Program-made: the position numbers and the translations under genes
The notes under the pieces: generated by a model
Told to the model about the DNA's origin: nothing
What the model saw: only the letters and a program-made list of their open reading frames with translations
Database searches by the model: none
In this document: positions 9,360 to 17,374 of the stretch, piece by piece
Numbering within the stretch: the first letter of the stretch is position 1
How the letters are laid out: every line of letters starts with the position of its first letter
Assembly (NCBI RefSeq): GCF_013114835.1
Contig: NZ_JAAVLW010000007.1
Coordinates: forward strand, 432,100 to 496,099
Source of the DNA: Bradyrhizobium archetypum
Lineage (GTDB): Bacteria > Pseudomonadota > Alphaproteobacteria > Rhizobiales > Xanthobacteraceae
Length of the DNA: 64,000 bases
Direction of reading: 5' to 3'

Positions 9360-10574
9360 ATGCTGCGAATAAGCCTGCTCGCAACGCTCGCCTTCGCGCT
9401 TTGTCAGACTGCGGCGAATGCGCAGATGAATCATCATCAGCATGCCTCGGAAGCGGCGTGCGAGGAGACCGCCTTGCGCTGCGCCTCGAAGGTCACGCCG
9501 GCGTTTGCGCCTGACGGCACGCTGTGGCTTGCCTGGATGGCGGGTGGCCACATATCGGTGGCAAGTTCAAGGGATCAGGGACGCAGCTTTTCGACGCCGG
9601 TCCAGGTGACAAAAGAAAAGCTCAACCTCGATTGGGGCCCGGATGCGCGCCCGCAGATCGTCGTCGAGAAGAACGGCGGCATTGCGCTGGCGTTCTCGCG
9701 CTTCAGGGACAAGGCCTTCAACGGCCAGGTGCTTGTCACGAGGTCGGTCGATGGCGGCCAAAGCTTTGCCGAGCCGCAGCCGATCACACCGAACAACGAC
9801 AGCCAGCGCTTTGTGGCGCTCGGTCTTGATGCTGACGGTTCGGTGTTTGCCGCTTGGATCGACAAGCGCAACCGGCTGCCCGTGCTTGAGGCGGGCAAAA
9901 AATACGAGGGGGCAGGGCTGTTCTTCGCGTCATCGAAGGACGGCGGCGCGACCTACTCCGAGACGCAGCTGGCCGCCGACAACACCTGCGAATGCTGCCG
10001 GCTCGGCCTCGCATTCGCCGGCCCCGGCCATCCCGTGGTCGTGTTCAGGAACATCTTCGAAGGCGGCGTACGCGATCATGCGGTCATGACGTTTGCCGAT
10101 CCGGCAACGGCGGGCGAGGTTCGCCGCGTCAGTCAGGACGACTGGCAGATCGCTGCGTGCCCGCACCACGGCCCGAGTCTTTCAGTCTCGCCCACAGGCG
10201 CCTACCACGTGACCTGGTTCACCAGCGGCAAGGCCCGTAAGGGGCTGTTCTATGCCCGCTCGCAGGACGAGGGCCGCACGTTCTCCGATCCGCTTCCGCT
10301 CGGCCGCGCCGATCGCAATCCGACGCGGCCATATGTTCTTGCCGGCCCGCACCGCACAACCATGGTCTGGAAAGAGTTCGACGGCGAGAAGACCGCGGTT
10401 AACGCGATTGTCTCGCATGATGACGGCAAGAGCTGGTCAAAGCCGGTACCGATCGCCACGACGGCGGATACGTCCGACCATCCGCTGCTGGTCGGTGACG
10501 GACAGAAGACCTATCTTTCCTGGATGACCAAGGCCGACGGATATCGCCTTCTGCCGATCGGAGACGGATCATGA
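9360..10574 (+). CDS. Secreted BNR/Asp-box (sialidase-fold) protein with CxCC and CPHH motifs
   Basis: 404 residues with an N-terminal signal peptide (cleavage near ANAQ). The mature N-terminus is Met/His-rich (MNHHQH, residues 23-28). The body is a beta-propeller with about five Asp-box repeats (SRDQGRSF, SVDGGQSF, SKDGGATY, SQDEGRTF, SHDDGKSW). Two extra motifs are not part of the propeller pattern: Cys210-Glu-Cys212-Cys213 and Cys267-Pro-His269-His270. They look like metal or redox ligands. I do not see the sialidase catalytic triad clearly, so enzyme activity should not be assumed. Start chosen at the ATG after AGGAGG (9345-9350). The 3' end overlaps the thioredoxin gene in an ATGA. Confidence 0.78.
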   Translation: MLRISLLATLAFALCQTAANAQMNHHQHASEAACEETALRCASKVTPAFAPDGTLWLAWMAGGHISVASSRDQGRSFSTPVQVTKEKLNLDWGPDARPQIVVEKNGGIALAFSRFRDKAFNGQVLVTRSVDGGQSFAEPQPITPNNDSQRFVALGLDADGSVFAAWIDKRNRLPVLEAGKKYEGAGLFFASSKDGGATYSETQLAADNTCECCRLGLAFAGPGHPVVVFRNIFEGGVRDHAVMTFADPATAGEVRRVSQDDWQIAACPHHGPSLSVSPTGAYHVTWFTSGKARKGLFYARSQDEGRTFSDPLPLGRADRNPTRPYVLAGPHRTTMVWKEFDGEKTAVNAIVSHDDGKSWSKPVPIATTADTSDHPLLVGDGQKTYLSWMTKADGYRLLPIGDGS

Positions 10575-11080
10575 AACGCCTTCTGCTCGCCGCGGTAATC
10601 CTCGTTGCGTGGCTTGGCGCCGCGCCCGGAGCCGAGACGCCGTCATCCGGGCCCACGCTCAAGCCGTTTGTGCGGGGGAGCTGGCAGGATGTGCAGCGTT
10701 CGCATGCCGGGCGCCCGACGCTGGTGCACTTCTGGGGCGTCACCTGCGGCCCTTGCAAGGTCGAACTGCCGCTGCTCGGACGATTCATGAAGGATCATTC
10801 CGACATCGATGTCGTGATGATCAGCGCCGATCTGGTCCCGAATCTGGACAGCGCCACGCGTGCGATGCTGGAGAAGGCCGGGCTGGGATCGGCGGAGAAC
10901 TGGATTTTCAGCGATGGCTTCGTCGAACGCCTGCGGTTCGAAATCGACCCCGCCTGGCAGGGCGATATTCCGCGTACGCTCCTGATCGGGCGGGATGGAA
11001 CCGTCACGACGATCGAAGGTTCGGCAGAAATACCGGATCTCGAAAAATGGCTGGTTCAGCAAAAGGCCACGAACAAATAG
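10571..11080 (+). CDS. TlpA/ScsD-like periplasmic thioredoxin-fold protein
   Basis: 169 residues with a signal peptide or N-terminal anchor (residues 1-21). It has a thioredoxin fold with the active-site pair Cys59-Gly-Pro-Cys62 (WGVTCGPCK) and the cis-proline region IPRTLLIGRDG. Proteins of this type reduce periplasmic Cys pairs. In Bradyrhizobium, TlpA-type proteins are known to keep the copper sites of cytochrome oxidase and its assembly factors reduced. Its start overlaps the stop of the Asp-box gene by 4 bases, so the two are co-translated. Together with the downstream PCuAC protein this supports copper-centre assembly. Confidence 0.85.
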   Translation: MKRLLLAAVILVAWLGAAPGAETPSSGPTLKPFVRGSWQDVQRSHAGRPTLVHFWGVTCGPCKVELPLLGRFMKDHSDIDVVMISADLVPNLDSATRAMLEKAGLGSAENWIFSDGFVERLRFEIDPAWQGDIPRTLLIGRDGTVTTIEGSAEIPDLEKWLVQQKATNK

Positions 11081-11189
11081 CGATGCAATCCCGCTATCGT
11101 GAACACGAATGTTGCGTTCTCAAGTTAAGGCAGCGACGGCATCGATCGTCCGTTGTGCCGGCCATACTGGATAAATCGAAAGACATCCG

Positions 11190-11705
11190 ATGAAACATGC
11201 CCCGCAATTCTTGGTCTTCGCCACCCTGTTTGCTTTCCTGGGCTCGCCCGCGCATGCGCAGGAGGTCAAGGCCGGCGACCTCGTCATCACCCAGGCCTGG
11301 AGCCGTGCTACGCCGAGCGGTGCAAAAATCGCCGGCGGATATCTCACCATCGACAACAAGGGCAGCACGCCGGATAAGCTCGTCGGTGGCTCGGGCGATA
11401 ATTTCGGCAAGGTTGAGATTCACGAGATGGCCATGAAGGGCGGCGTCATGACGATGCGGCCGCTTGACAAGGGGCTGCCGATCGAGCCGGGCAAGACCGT
11501 CAAGCTCGGACCGGGCGGCTATCATCTGATGCTGATGGATCTCAAGCAGCCCTTCAAGCAGGGCGACAAGGTGCCGGTCACGCTTGAATTCGAGAAGGCA
11601 GGAAACGTGACATTGTCGCTCGACGTGCAGGGCGTCGGTGCGCAGGGTCCGGCGGACTCAGGCCATACGGGAATGAAGCATGATCATTCCGGCATGAAGA
11701 AATAG
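11190..11705 (+). CDS. PCuAC-type periplasmic copper chaperone
   Basis: 171 residues with a signal peptide ending AHAQ (residue 24). It carries the PCuAC ligand pattern His78 ... Met89 ... His112-x-Met114 within HEMAMKGGVMTMR and GYHLMLM. The C-terminal tail is also Met/His-rich (HTGMKHDHSGMKK). Proteins of this family bind Cu(I) and deliver it to the CuA or CuB sites of haem-copper oxidases, often together with ScoI or TlpA-like thioredoxins. It lies 109 bases after the thioredoxin gene on the same strand. Paralogue status relative to B. diazoefficiens pcuC cannot be decided here, so no symbol is given. Confidence 0.92.
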   Translation: MKHAPQFLVFATLFAFLGSPAHAQEVKAGDLVITQAWSRATPSGAKIAGGYLTIDNKGSTPDKLVGGSGDNFGKVEIHEMAMKGGVMTMRPLDKGLPIEPGKTVKLGPGGYHLMLMDLKQPFKQGDKVPVTLEFEKAGNVTLSLDVQGVGAQGPADSGHTGMKHDHSGMKK

Positions 11706-11725
11706 GGAGTGGCTTGTTGCGCTGA

Positions 11726-11818
11726 TAGGGTGGGCGAAGGCGCACTTGCGCGGTGCCCACCATCGATCGGCAGATCGCGCGGAACATGGTGGGCACGCTT
11801 CGCCTTTTCCGACCCTAC
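11726..11818. repeat. Dispersed palindromic repeat, copy 1
   Basis: Nested inverted repeats: an outer TAGGGTGGGCGAAGGCG pairs imperfectly with CGCCTTTTCCGACCCTA, and an inner GGTGCCCACCAT pairs with ATGGTGGGCACG. The same building blocks recur at 42107-42221. It lies between the PCuAC gene and proS, where it may also end transcription as an RNA hairpin. This repeat type is common between Bradyrhizobium genes. Confidence 0.75.
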
Positions 11819-11960
11819 GAAGCCAACAATTCACCGCCGGAACGATCTACAAATCCTCGTTTTCAGAGGCTTTTTCGCGGCTTCCGGCCTTGTATTTTCG
11901 CACCCGATCCGGTTTCACTGCACCTTCTTCCGGTATCCCACTGATTCCTCGAGCTGACCC

Positions 11961-13280
11961 ATGCGATTGTCGCGGTTTTTTCTGCCCATCCTGAAAGAGA
12001 ATCCGAAAGAGGCGGAGATCGTCTCGCATCGCCTGATGCTGCGCGCGGGCATGATGCGGCAGGAAGCGGCCGGCATTTACGCCTGGCTGCCGCTTGGCTT
12101 TCGGGTTTTGAAGAAGATCGAGCAGATCGTGCGCGAGGAACAGGACCGCGCCGGCGCGCTGGAATTGCTGATGCCGACGCTGCAGCTTGCCGACCTCTGG
12201 CGCGAGAGCGGCCGCTACGACGCCTATGGTCCGGAGATGCTGCGCATCGCGGACCGCCACAAGCGCGAGCTCTTGTACGGGCCGACCAACGAGGAAATGA
12301 TCACCGAGATTTTCCGCGCCTACATCAAGTCCTACCGGAGCCTGCCGCTCAATCTCTATCACATCCAGTGGAAGTTCCGTGACGAGCAGCGCCCGCGCTT
12401 TGGCGTGATGCGCGGCCGCGAATTCCTGATGAAGGATGCTTATTCCTTCGACATCGACGAGGCGGCGGCGCGCCGTTCCTATAACCGGATGTTCGTCGCC
12501 TACTTGCGCACGTTTGCGCGGATGGGACTGAAGGCGATTCCGATGCGCGCTGAGACCGGTCCGATCGGCGGCGATCTCAGCCATGAATTCATCGTGCTCG
12601 CGGAGACCGGCGAGTCCGGCGTGTTCTGCAACAGCGACGTGCTCAATCTGCCGATCCCGCCGGACGACGTGGATTATGACGGCGACCTGACGCCGATCAT
12701 CAAGCAATGGACATCAGTCTACGCCGCGACCGAGGACGTCCATGATGCCGCGCGCTATGAGCGCGAAGTACCCGCCGACAAGCGCGTCAACACACGCGGC
12801 ATCGAGGTCGGCCAGATCTTCTATTTCGGCACCAAATATTCCGACGCCATGAAGGCGCTGGTCGCAGGTCCTGACGGCGTCGACGTGCCGATCCACGGCG
12901 GGTCCTACGGCGTCGGCGTTTCGCGCCTGGTCGGCGCCATCATCGAAGCCTGCCATGACGACGCCGGCATCAAATGGCCGGCGGCGGTGGCGCCGTTCAC
13001 CGCTGTGATCCTGAACTTGAAGCAGGGCGACGCGGCGGTCGACGGCGCGTGCGAAAAGCTTTATCGCGAGCTGCAGGCCAAGGGCGTCGACGTGCTCTAT
13101 GATGACACGGACCAGCGCGCCGGCGCGAAATTCGCCGCCGCCGACCTGATCGGCATCCCCTGGCAGATTCTGGTCGGGCCGAAGGGCCTTGCGGAGGGCA
13201 AGCTCGAGATCAAGCGGCGAAGCGATGGGTCGCGCGAGAATCTCAGCCCGGCGGAAGTGGTGGCGAAGATCGCGGGATAA
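11961..13280 (+). CDS. proS: Prolyl-tRNA synthetase, short alphaproteobacterial form
   Basis: 439 residues, class II synthetase. Motif 2 (KFRDEQRPRFGVMRGREF) and motif 3 (GGSYGVGVSRL) are clear, and the C-terminal anticodon-binding domain is present (LYDDTDQRAGAKFAAADLIGIPWQI). The distance between motifs 2 and 3 leaves no room for the roughly 180-residue INS editing domain of the E. coli enzyme (572 residues). The alphaproteobacterial form therefore relies on separate editing proteins; a YbaK-family gene lies at 22412-22879. It is followed 69 bases later by lolC, the usual alphaproteobacterial order. Confidence 0.96.
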   Translation: MRLSRFFLPILKENPKEAEIVSHRLMLRAGMMRQEAAGIYAWLPLGFRVLKKIEQIVREEQDRAGALELLMPTLQLADLWRESGRYDAYGPEMLRIADRHKRELLYGPTNEEMITEIFRAYIKSYRSLPLNLYHIQWKFRDEQRPRFGVMRGREFLMKDAYSFDIDEAAARRSYNRMFVAYLRTFARMGLKAIPMRAETGPIGGDLSHEFIVLAETGESGVFCNSDVLNLPIPPDDVDYDGDLTPIIKQWTSVYAATEDVHDAARYEREVPADKRVNTRGIEVGQIFYFGTKYSDAMKALVAGPDGVDVPIHGGSYGVGVSRLVGAIIEACHDDAGIKWPAAVAPFTAVILNLKQGDAAVDGACEKLYRELQAKGVDVLYDDTDQRAGAKFAAADLIGIPWQILVGPKGLAEGKLEIKRRSDGSRENLSPAEVVAKIAG

Positions 13281-13349
13281 GATATCCACCGCGGCTGTAA
13301 TGTTGGCCAATAAGGCCACATTTGGCCCGAATCATGGGATTATCGAGTA

Positions 13350-14630
13350 ATGGATGAGACCATGAACGAGACAGCCCGCACGCCGCCTTTTGCGCCCTTC
13401 GAATGGCTGTTGTCCGGGCGTTATCTGCGGGCGCGTCGCAAGGAAGGCTTCATTTCCGTCATCGCCGGGTTTTCGTTCCTCGGCATCATGCTCGGTGTCG
13501 CTACCCTGATCATCGTGATGGCCGTGATGAACGGATTCCGCAAGGAACTGCTGGACAAGATTCTCGGCCTCAACGGTCACCTCCTGGTGCAGCCGCTGGA
13601 ATCGCCGCTGACGGACTGGAAGGACGTCGCCGAGCGCGTCAGTCAGGTCGACGGCATCCGCCTTGCCGCGCCGGTCGTCGACGGCCAGGCACTGGCGTCC
13701 TCGGCGTTCAACGCTGCCGGTGTGCTGGTACGCGGCATGCGCTCTGCGGACCTGAACAACCTCACCTCGATCGCCAAGAACATCAAGCAAGGCACGATGG
13801 AGGGGTTTGACGAGGGGCAGGGCGTCATCATCGGACGCCGGCTCGCTGATCAATTGTCGCTGCATGCCGGCGACACCATCACGCTTGTTGCGCCCAAGGG
13901 GGCGGTGACCCCGATGGGCACGACGCCGCGCATAAAACCCTACAAGGTGGCGGCCGTGTTCGAGATCGGCATGTCGGAATATGACGCAAGCTTCGTGTTC
14001 ATGCCGCTGCCGGAGTCCCAGGCCTATTTCAACCGCAAGGACGACGTGACCGCGATCGAGATATTCACCACCAATCCGGATCGAATCGACGCGTTCCGCA
14101 AGAGCGTGACGGAGGCAGCCGGGCGGCCGGTGTTCCTGGTCGACTGGCGGCAGCGCAACTCGACCTTCTTCAACGCGCTTCAGGTCGAGCGCAACGTGAT
14201 GTTTTTGATCCTGACCATGATCGTGCTGGTTGCCGCACTCAACATCGTCTCCGGCCTGATCATGCTGGTCAAGGACAAGGGCCAGGATATCGCCATCCTG
14301 CGCACGATGGGCGCCTCGCAGGGCTCGATCATGCGGATCTTCCTGATCACGGGCGCTGCGATCGGCGTTGTCGGCACGCTGACCGGATTCTTCGTCGGCA
14401 TGCTGATCTGCCTGAATATTGAATCGATCCGGCAGTTCCTCTCCTGGATGACCAACACCGAATTGTTCTCGCCGGAGCTTTACTTCCTCTCCAAGCTGCC
14501 GGCCGAGATCGATTTCGGCGAGACCGCCGCGGTGGTGATCATGGCGCTGACGCTGTCGTTCCTGGCGACACTCTATCCGTCCTGGCGCGCCGCGCGCCTC
14601 GATCCCGTCGATGCGCTGCGGTACGAGTGA
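13350..14630 (+). CDS. lolC: Lipoprotein-releasing ABC transporter permease, LolC/LolE family
   Basis: 426 residues with the MacB/FtsX-like layout: one N-terminal transmembrane helix (about residues 35-58), a large periplasmic domain (about 60-275), then three C-terminal helices (about 280-415). The N-terminal EWLLSGRYLRARRKEGFISVIAGFSFLGIMLG pattern and the C-terminal YPSWRAARLDPVDALRYE are family hallmarks. Alphaproteobacteria use a single LolC/E-type protein as a homodimer with LolD to extract lipoproteins from the inner membrane. lolD follows after 7 bases. Confidence 0.94.
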   Translation: MDETMNETARTPPFAPFEWLLSGRYLRARRKEGFISVIAGFSFLGIMLGVATLIIVMAVMNGFRKELLDKILGLNGHLLVQPLESPLTDWKDVAERVSQVDGIRLAAPVVDGQALASSAFNAAGVLVRGMRSADLNNLTSIAKNIKQGTMEGFDEGQGVIIGRRLADQLSLHAGDTITLVAPKGAVTPMGTTPRIKPYKVAAVFEIGMSEYDASFVFMPLPESQAYFNRKDDVTAIEIFTTNPDRIDAFRKSVTEAAGRPVFLVDWRQRNSTFFNALQVERNVMFLILTMIVLVAALNIVSGLIMLVKDKGQDIAILRTMGASQGSIMRIFLITGAAIGVVGTLTGFFVGMLICLNIESIRQFLSWMTNTELFSPELYFLSKLPAEIDFGETAAVVIMALTLSFLATLYPSWRAARLDPVDALRYE

Positions 14631-14637
14631 GGACGAG

Positions 14638-15336
14638 ATGGCCGAGGAGGCGGACGACGTACCGGTTATCTATCTCCATGAGATAAAACGCGAGTACAGG
14701 CAGGGCGAGGCGACGCTGACCATTCTCAACGGCGCCAAGCTTGCGTTGTGGGCGGGGCAGTCGGTGGCGCTGGTGGCCCCGTCGGGGTCGGGCAAGTCGA
14801 CGCTGCTGCACATCGCGGGCCTGCTCGAAAGCCCCGACGACGGCGAGGTCTATGTTGCGGGCACGCCGACCTCGCAACTATCAGACATCGACCGCACCCA
14901 GATCCGGCGCTCCGACATCGGCTTCGTCTATCAATCGCATCGGCTGTTGCCGGAATTCACCGCGCTCGAAAACGTCATGCTGCCGCAGATGATCCGCGGC
15001 CTCAAACGCTCCGAGACGATCAAGCGCTCGCAGGAGATCCTGGCCTATCTTGGCCTCGGCGATCGCATCTCGCACCGCCCGGCCGAACTGTCCGGCGGCG
15101 AGCAGCAGCGCGTCGCCATCGCGCGCGCGGTCGCCAACGCGCCGCGGGTGCTACTTGCTGACGAGCCGACCGGAAATCTCGATCCGCATACCGCCGATCA
15201 CGTCTTCAAGGCGCTGATGCAACTCGTGAAGGCGACGCAGGTCGCGATGCTGATCGCCACCCACAACATGGAGCTGGCCGGCCGCATGGACCGGCGGGTG
15301 TCGCTGGTCGACGGCCGGGTCGTCGAGCTCGAATAA
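14638..15336 (+). CDS. lolD: Lipoprotein-releasing ABC transporter ATPase
   Basis: 232 residues from the ATG at 14638, chosen because it follows the lolC stop by 7 bases with GTGAGGA as ribosome site. Walker A APSGSGKSTLLH, signature LSGGEQQRVAIARA, Walker B VLLADEPTGNLD and a switch His in IATHN are all intact. It supplies energy for LolC-type lipoprotein release. The end is only 6 bases from the convergent small gene on the minus strand. Confidence 0.95.
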   Translation: MAEEADDVPVIYLHEIKREYRQGEATLTILNGAKLALWAGQSVALVAPSGSGKSTLLHIAGLLESPDDGEVYVAGTPTSQLSDIDRTQIRRSDIGFVYQSHRLLPEFTALENVMLPQMIRGLKRSETIKRSQEILAYLGLGDRISHRPAELSGGEQQRVAIARAVANAPRVLLADEPTGNLDPHTADHVFKALMQLVKATQVAMLIATHNMELAGRMDRRVSLVDGRVVELE

Positions 15337-15342
15337 CGGCGC

Positions 15343-15606
15343 TCAGTAAGCGTTGCGGTACCGCTTGTTGCGATATGCCGCCGGTCCCTGAGCATGTGCG
15401 AAATAGGGATTGATGACGCACTGCGCCGAGCGGCCCGACGCCGACATGTTGCATTGGGGCAGCGAAGTATATCTGCATTCGTAATAGCTGACCCTGCCAT
15501 ACACATGCAGGCAAACCGGATAGCTGGGATCGTACGTCTGTGCTTGCGCCGGGGCGGCCGCCGAGGCTGCTCCGATCGCCAGAATTGCCAAAGCCAGAAT
15601 GCGCAT
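15343..15606 (-). CDS. Small secreted DUF3551-type protein (1)
   Basis: 87 residues with a signal peptide (MRILALAILAIGAASAAAPAQAQ). The mature part has the DUF3551 pattern: YPVCLHV, then a Cys in YYECRYTSLPQCNMSASGRSAQCVINPYF. The four conserved Cys probably form two disulfides in the periplasm. The family is expanded in Bradyrhizobium and relatives and has no known function. The paralogue at 15750-16043 is its upstream neighbour on the same strand. Confidence 0.8.
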   Translation of the reverse strand: MRILALAILAIGAASAAAPAQAQTYDPSYPVCLHVYGRVSYYECRYTSLPQCNMSASGRSAQCVINPYFAHAQGPAAYRNKRYRNAY

Positions 15607-15749
15607 CAGAATCTCCTTGGAACTGCGTCCGTCCGCGTGTGCTGACGGACAGCAGACATTCGACGCAGTCCGGCGTCAAATCACGTTCACGCGCTATAGG
15701 TGCGGGCGCCCGGAGGCTCGCGTGTTGCGGCGGCGAAAGGCGCCGCTGC

Positions 15750-16043
15750 TCAGTATCTGCCGTAGCCGGGGGCGGGCGGCAGCGCGCGGCCGGGCAGCGG
15801 GCGATAATGGGAGGGCGGTGGTTCGCTCTCGCCGACATAATAAGGATTGGCGATGCAGGTGAGAAAGCGTCCCGAAGCGGTCGCCTGACACTGCTCGTAG
15901 CTCGTGAACGTGCAGTAGCTCAGCGCCGGATATTCATCGCCCTGAAGGCAGAACGGATATCGCGTGCCGACCGCTTCGGCAGGCGCAACACCGATAGCTG
16001 CCAATCCGATCGTGGTCAGCACGGCCAGAATCGCTCTCCGCAT
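15750..16043 (-). CDS. Small secreted DUF3551-type protein (2)
   Basis: 97 residues from the ATG at 16043, which has GGGAG 8 bases upstream; the frame is open further upstream but that part is not coding-like. Signal peptide residues 1-23. The mature part has YPFCLQGDEYPALSYCTFTSYEQCQATASGRFLTCIANPYY, the same Cys spacing as the neighbour at 15343-15606, with an added Pro-rich tail (PPPSHYRPLPGRALPPAPGYGRY). Tandem duplication followed by divergence is the simplest explanation. Confidence 0.8.
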   Translation of the reverse strand: MRRAILAVLTTIGLAAIGVAPAEAVGTRYPFCLQGDEYPALSYCTFTSYEQCQATASGRFLTCIANPYYVGESEPPPSHYRPLPGRALPPAPGYGRY

Positions 16044-16343
16044 TTCGAATCTCCCTATATGGCGCATCGGCGCGTGGCCGTTCCACTTCATCGACACAAG
16101 CCGCAGCGCTGCAATCCCGTCAAGCCAATCCGCCTTGCAATACCGCCGCAAAACTAAATGTGAATTTTCTGCGGCGAGCTCCGGCGTAAAGTTTCGAAAG
16201 ACGCCTGCAAGACAACATTAACTTGCGTTCACACTGCGGCCATTTGGTGTGGGCTGTTGCAGCGAGGTTACAGCAATTCGAGCCAACGATGCTATGAGCA
16301 TGCCGCGGCCTTGGGGGCTGCTTAAAAAGGAACGGGAATAAGA

Positions 16344-17093
16344 ATGAAGAAGGTTTTGCTTGTTACGGCCAGTCTGATCGCGCTCGGCGCGACTGCGCCG
16401 GCTGTTGCTGCTGATCTCGCTGCGCGCCCTTACACCAAGGCGCCCCCGATGGTCGCTGCGATCTATGACTGGAGTGGATTCTATATCGGTGCCAACGGCG
16501 GCTGGGGTTCGAGCCGTAACTGCTGGGACTTCCTGCCGGTTGCCGGCGGCGTTGCTTCCGATGGTTGCCATGACGCGTCGGGCGGCACAATCGGTGGCCA
16601 GATCGGCTATCGGTGGCAGGCCGGCACCTGGGTGTTCGGCGTGGAAGCGCAGGGCAACTGGGCCGACTTCGAGGGCAGCAATGTGGCCCTTTCCGACAGG
16701 AGGTTCCGCAACGAGTCGCGGATCGACGCGTTCGGCCTGTTCACTGGCCAGGTCGGTTACGCCGCCAACAATGTCCTGTTCTACGTCAAGGGCGGCGCGG
16801 CTGTGACCTCGAACGAGTACCGTACGTTTGCGGTCGCCACCAACGCGCTCGCTGCCACCACCAACGACGACACCCGCTGGGGTGGTGTGGTCGGCGTCGG
16901 CCTCGAATACGGCTTTGCGCCGAACTGGTCGTTTGGCGTCGAGTACAATCACCTGTTCATGCAGGACCGTACCTACACCTTCACCACGCCGGCCGGCGGC
17001 TTCTTCGCCAACGAACGCATCAGCCAGGACGTCGATCTCGTCACGGCCCGTCTGAACTACAAGTTCGGCGGTCCGGGCGTCGCGAGGTACTGA
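16344..17093 (+). CDS. Omp25/Omp31-like outer-membrane beta-barrel protein
   Basis: 249 residues. Signal peptide MKKVLLVTASLIALGATAPAVAA, then the family start DLAARPYTKAPPMVAAIYDWSGFYIGANGGWG, typical of small eight-stranded rhizobial and Brucella Omp25/31 porin-like proteins. Alternating aromatic barrel strands follow, ending LVTARLNYKFGGPGVARY. GGAAC/GGGAA purine-rich sequence precedes the ATG. It stands alone with its own strong terminator, consistent with high expression. Function in this family is structural or permeability-related; a specific role is not evident. Confidence 0.9.
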   Translation: MKKVLLVTASLIALGATAPAVAADLAARPYTKAPPMVAAIYDWSGFYIGANGGWGSSRNCWDFLPVAGGVASDGCHDASGGTIGGQIGYRWQAGTWVFGVEAQGNWADFEGSNVALSDRRFRNESRIDAFGLFTGQVGYAANNVLFYVKGGAAVTSNEYRTFAVATNALAATTNDDTRWGGVVGVGLEYGFAPNWSFGVEYNHLFMQDRTYTFTTPAGGFFANERISQDVDLVTARLNYKFGGPGVARY

Positions 17094-17120
17094 TCGCTCG
17101 CGACCTGCGACCAACATCGA

Positions 17121-17148
17121 AGCCCCGGGACCTTCCCGGGGCTTTTTT
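17121..17148 (+). terminator. Intrinsic terminator of the Omp25/31-like gene
   Basis: A perfect 10-bp stem (AGCCCCGGGA / TCCCGGGGCT, loop CCT) followed by a run of T, 28 bases after the porin stop codon. Confidence 0.95.
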
Positions 17149-17220
17149 GTTGGGGCGGCGCGCCGGTTAACCAAGCCGGAATGGTCCACGACGCCCCGAG
17201 AGATGGGCCCTTGACTCCTA

Positions 17221-17235
17221 GAACAAAAAAGGAAC
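17221..17235 (-). promoter_or_regulatory. LexA box, inverted orientation
   Basis: GAACAAAAAAGGAAC is GAAC-N7-GAAC, the reverse complement of the alphaproteobacterial LexA operator GTTC-N7-GTTC. It lies 5 bases from a possible -35 hexamer TTGACT (17211-17216) and abuts the second box. Confidence 0.75.
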
Positions 17236-17238
17236 AAT

Positions 17239-17253
17239 GTTCCTCATATGTTC
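17239..17253 (+). promoter_or_regulatory. LexA box, direct orientation
   Basis: GTTC-CTCATAT-GTTC fits the GTTC-N7-GTTC consensus exactly and starts 4 bases after the inverted box; the centre also forms the palindrome GGAACAATGTTCC. It is 22 bases before the micropeptide start. The lexA promoter in this same window (52417-52431) has the same pattern. Confidence 0.85.
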
Positions 17254-17275
17254 TCGGACCGTAAGGAGTCGGATC

Positions 17276-17374
17276 ATGTTGCGGATGTTCGTGGAAGAGG
17301 CGGCGGCGCTGGCGTCGATTACGCTGTTTGTGGGGATGATCGCGGTGTGGGCGCAGGTGATTCCGCAGCTTTGA
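17276..17374 (+). CDS. 32-residue SOS-controlled membrane micropeptide, SidA-like candidate
   Basis: ATG at 17276 with AAGGAG 6 bases upstream. The product is 32 residues: a short charged N-terminus (MLRMFVEE), then a single hydrophobic helix with Thr, Gly and Trp (AAALASITLFVGMIAVWAQV) and a short tail (IPQL). Two LexA boxes precede it and dnaE1 follows after 188 bases. Caulobacter crescentus has a LexA-controlled 29-residue inner-membrane division inhibitor, SidA, acting on the late divisome (FtsW/FtsN). Size, topology and regulation agree with that; homology is inference because so short a peptide cannot be aligned with confidence by eye. It may also be co-transcribed with dnaE1. Confidence 0.72.
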   Translation: MLRMFVEEAAALASITLFVGMIAVWAQVIPQL

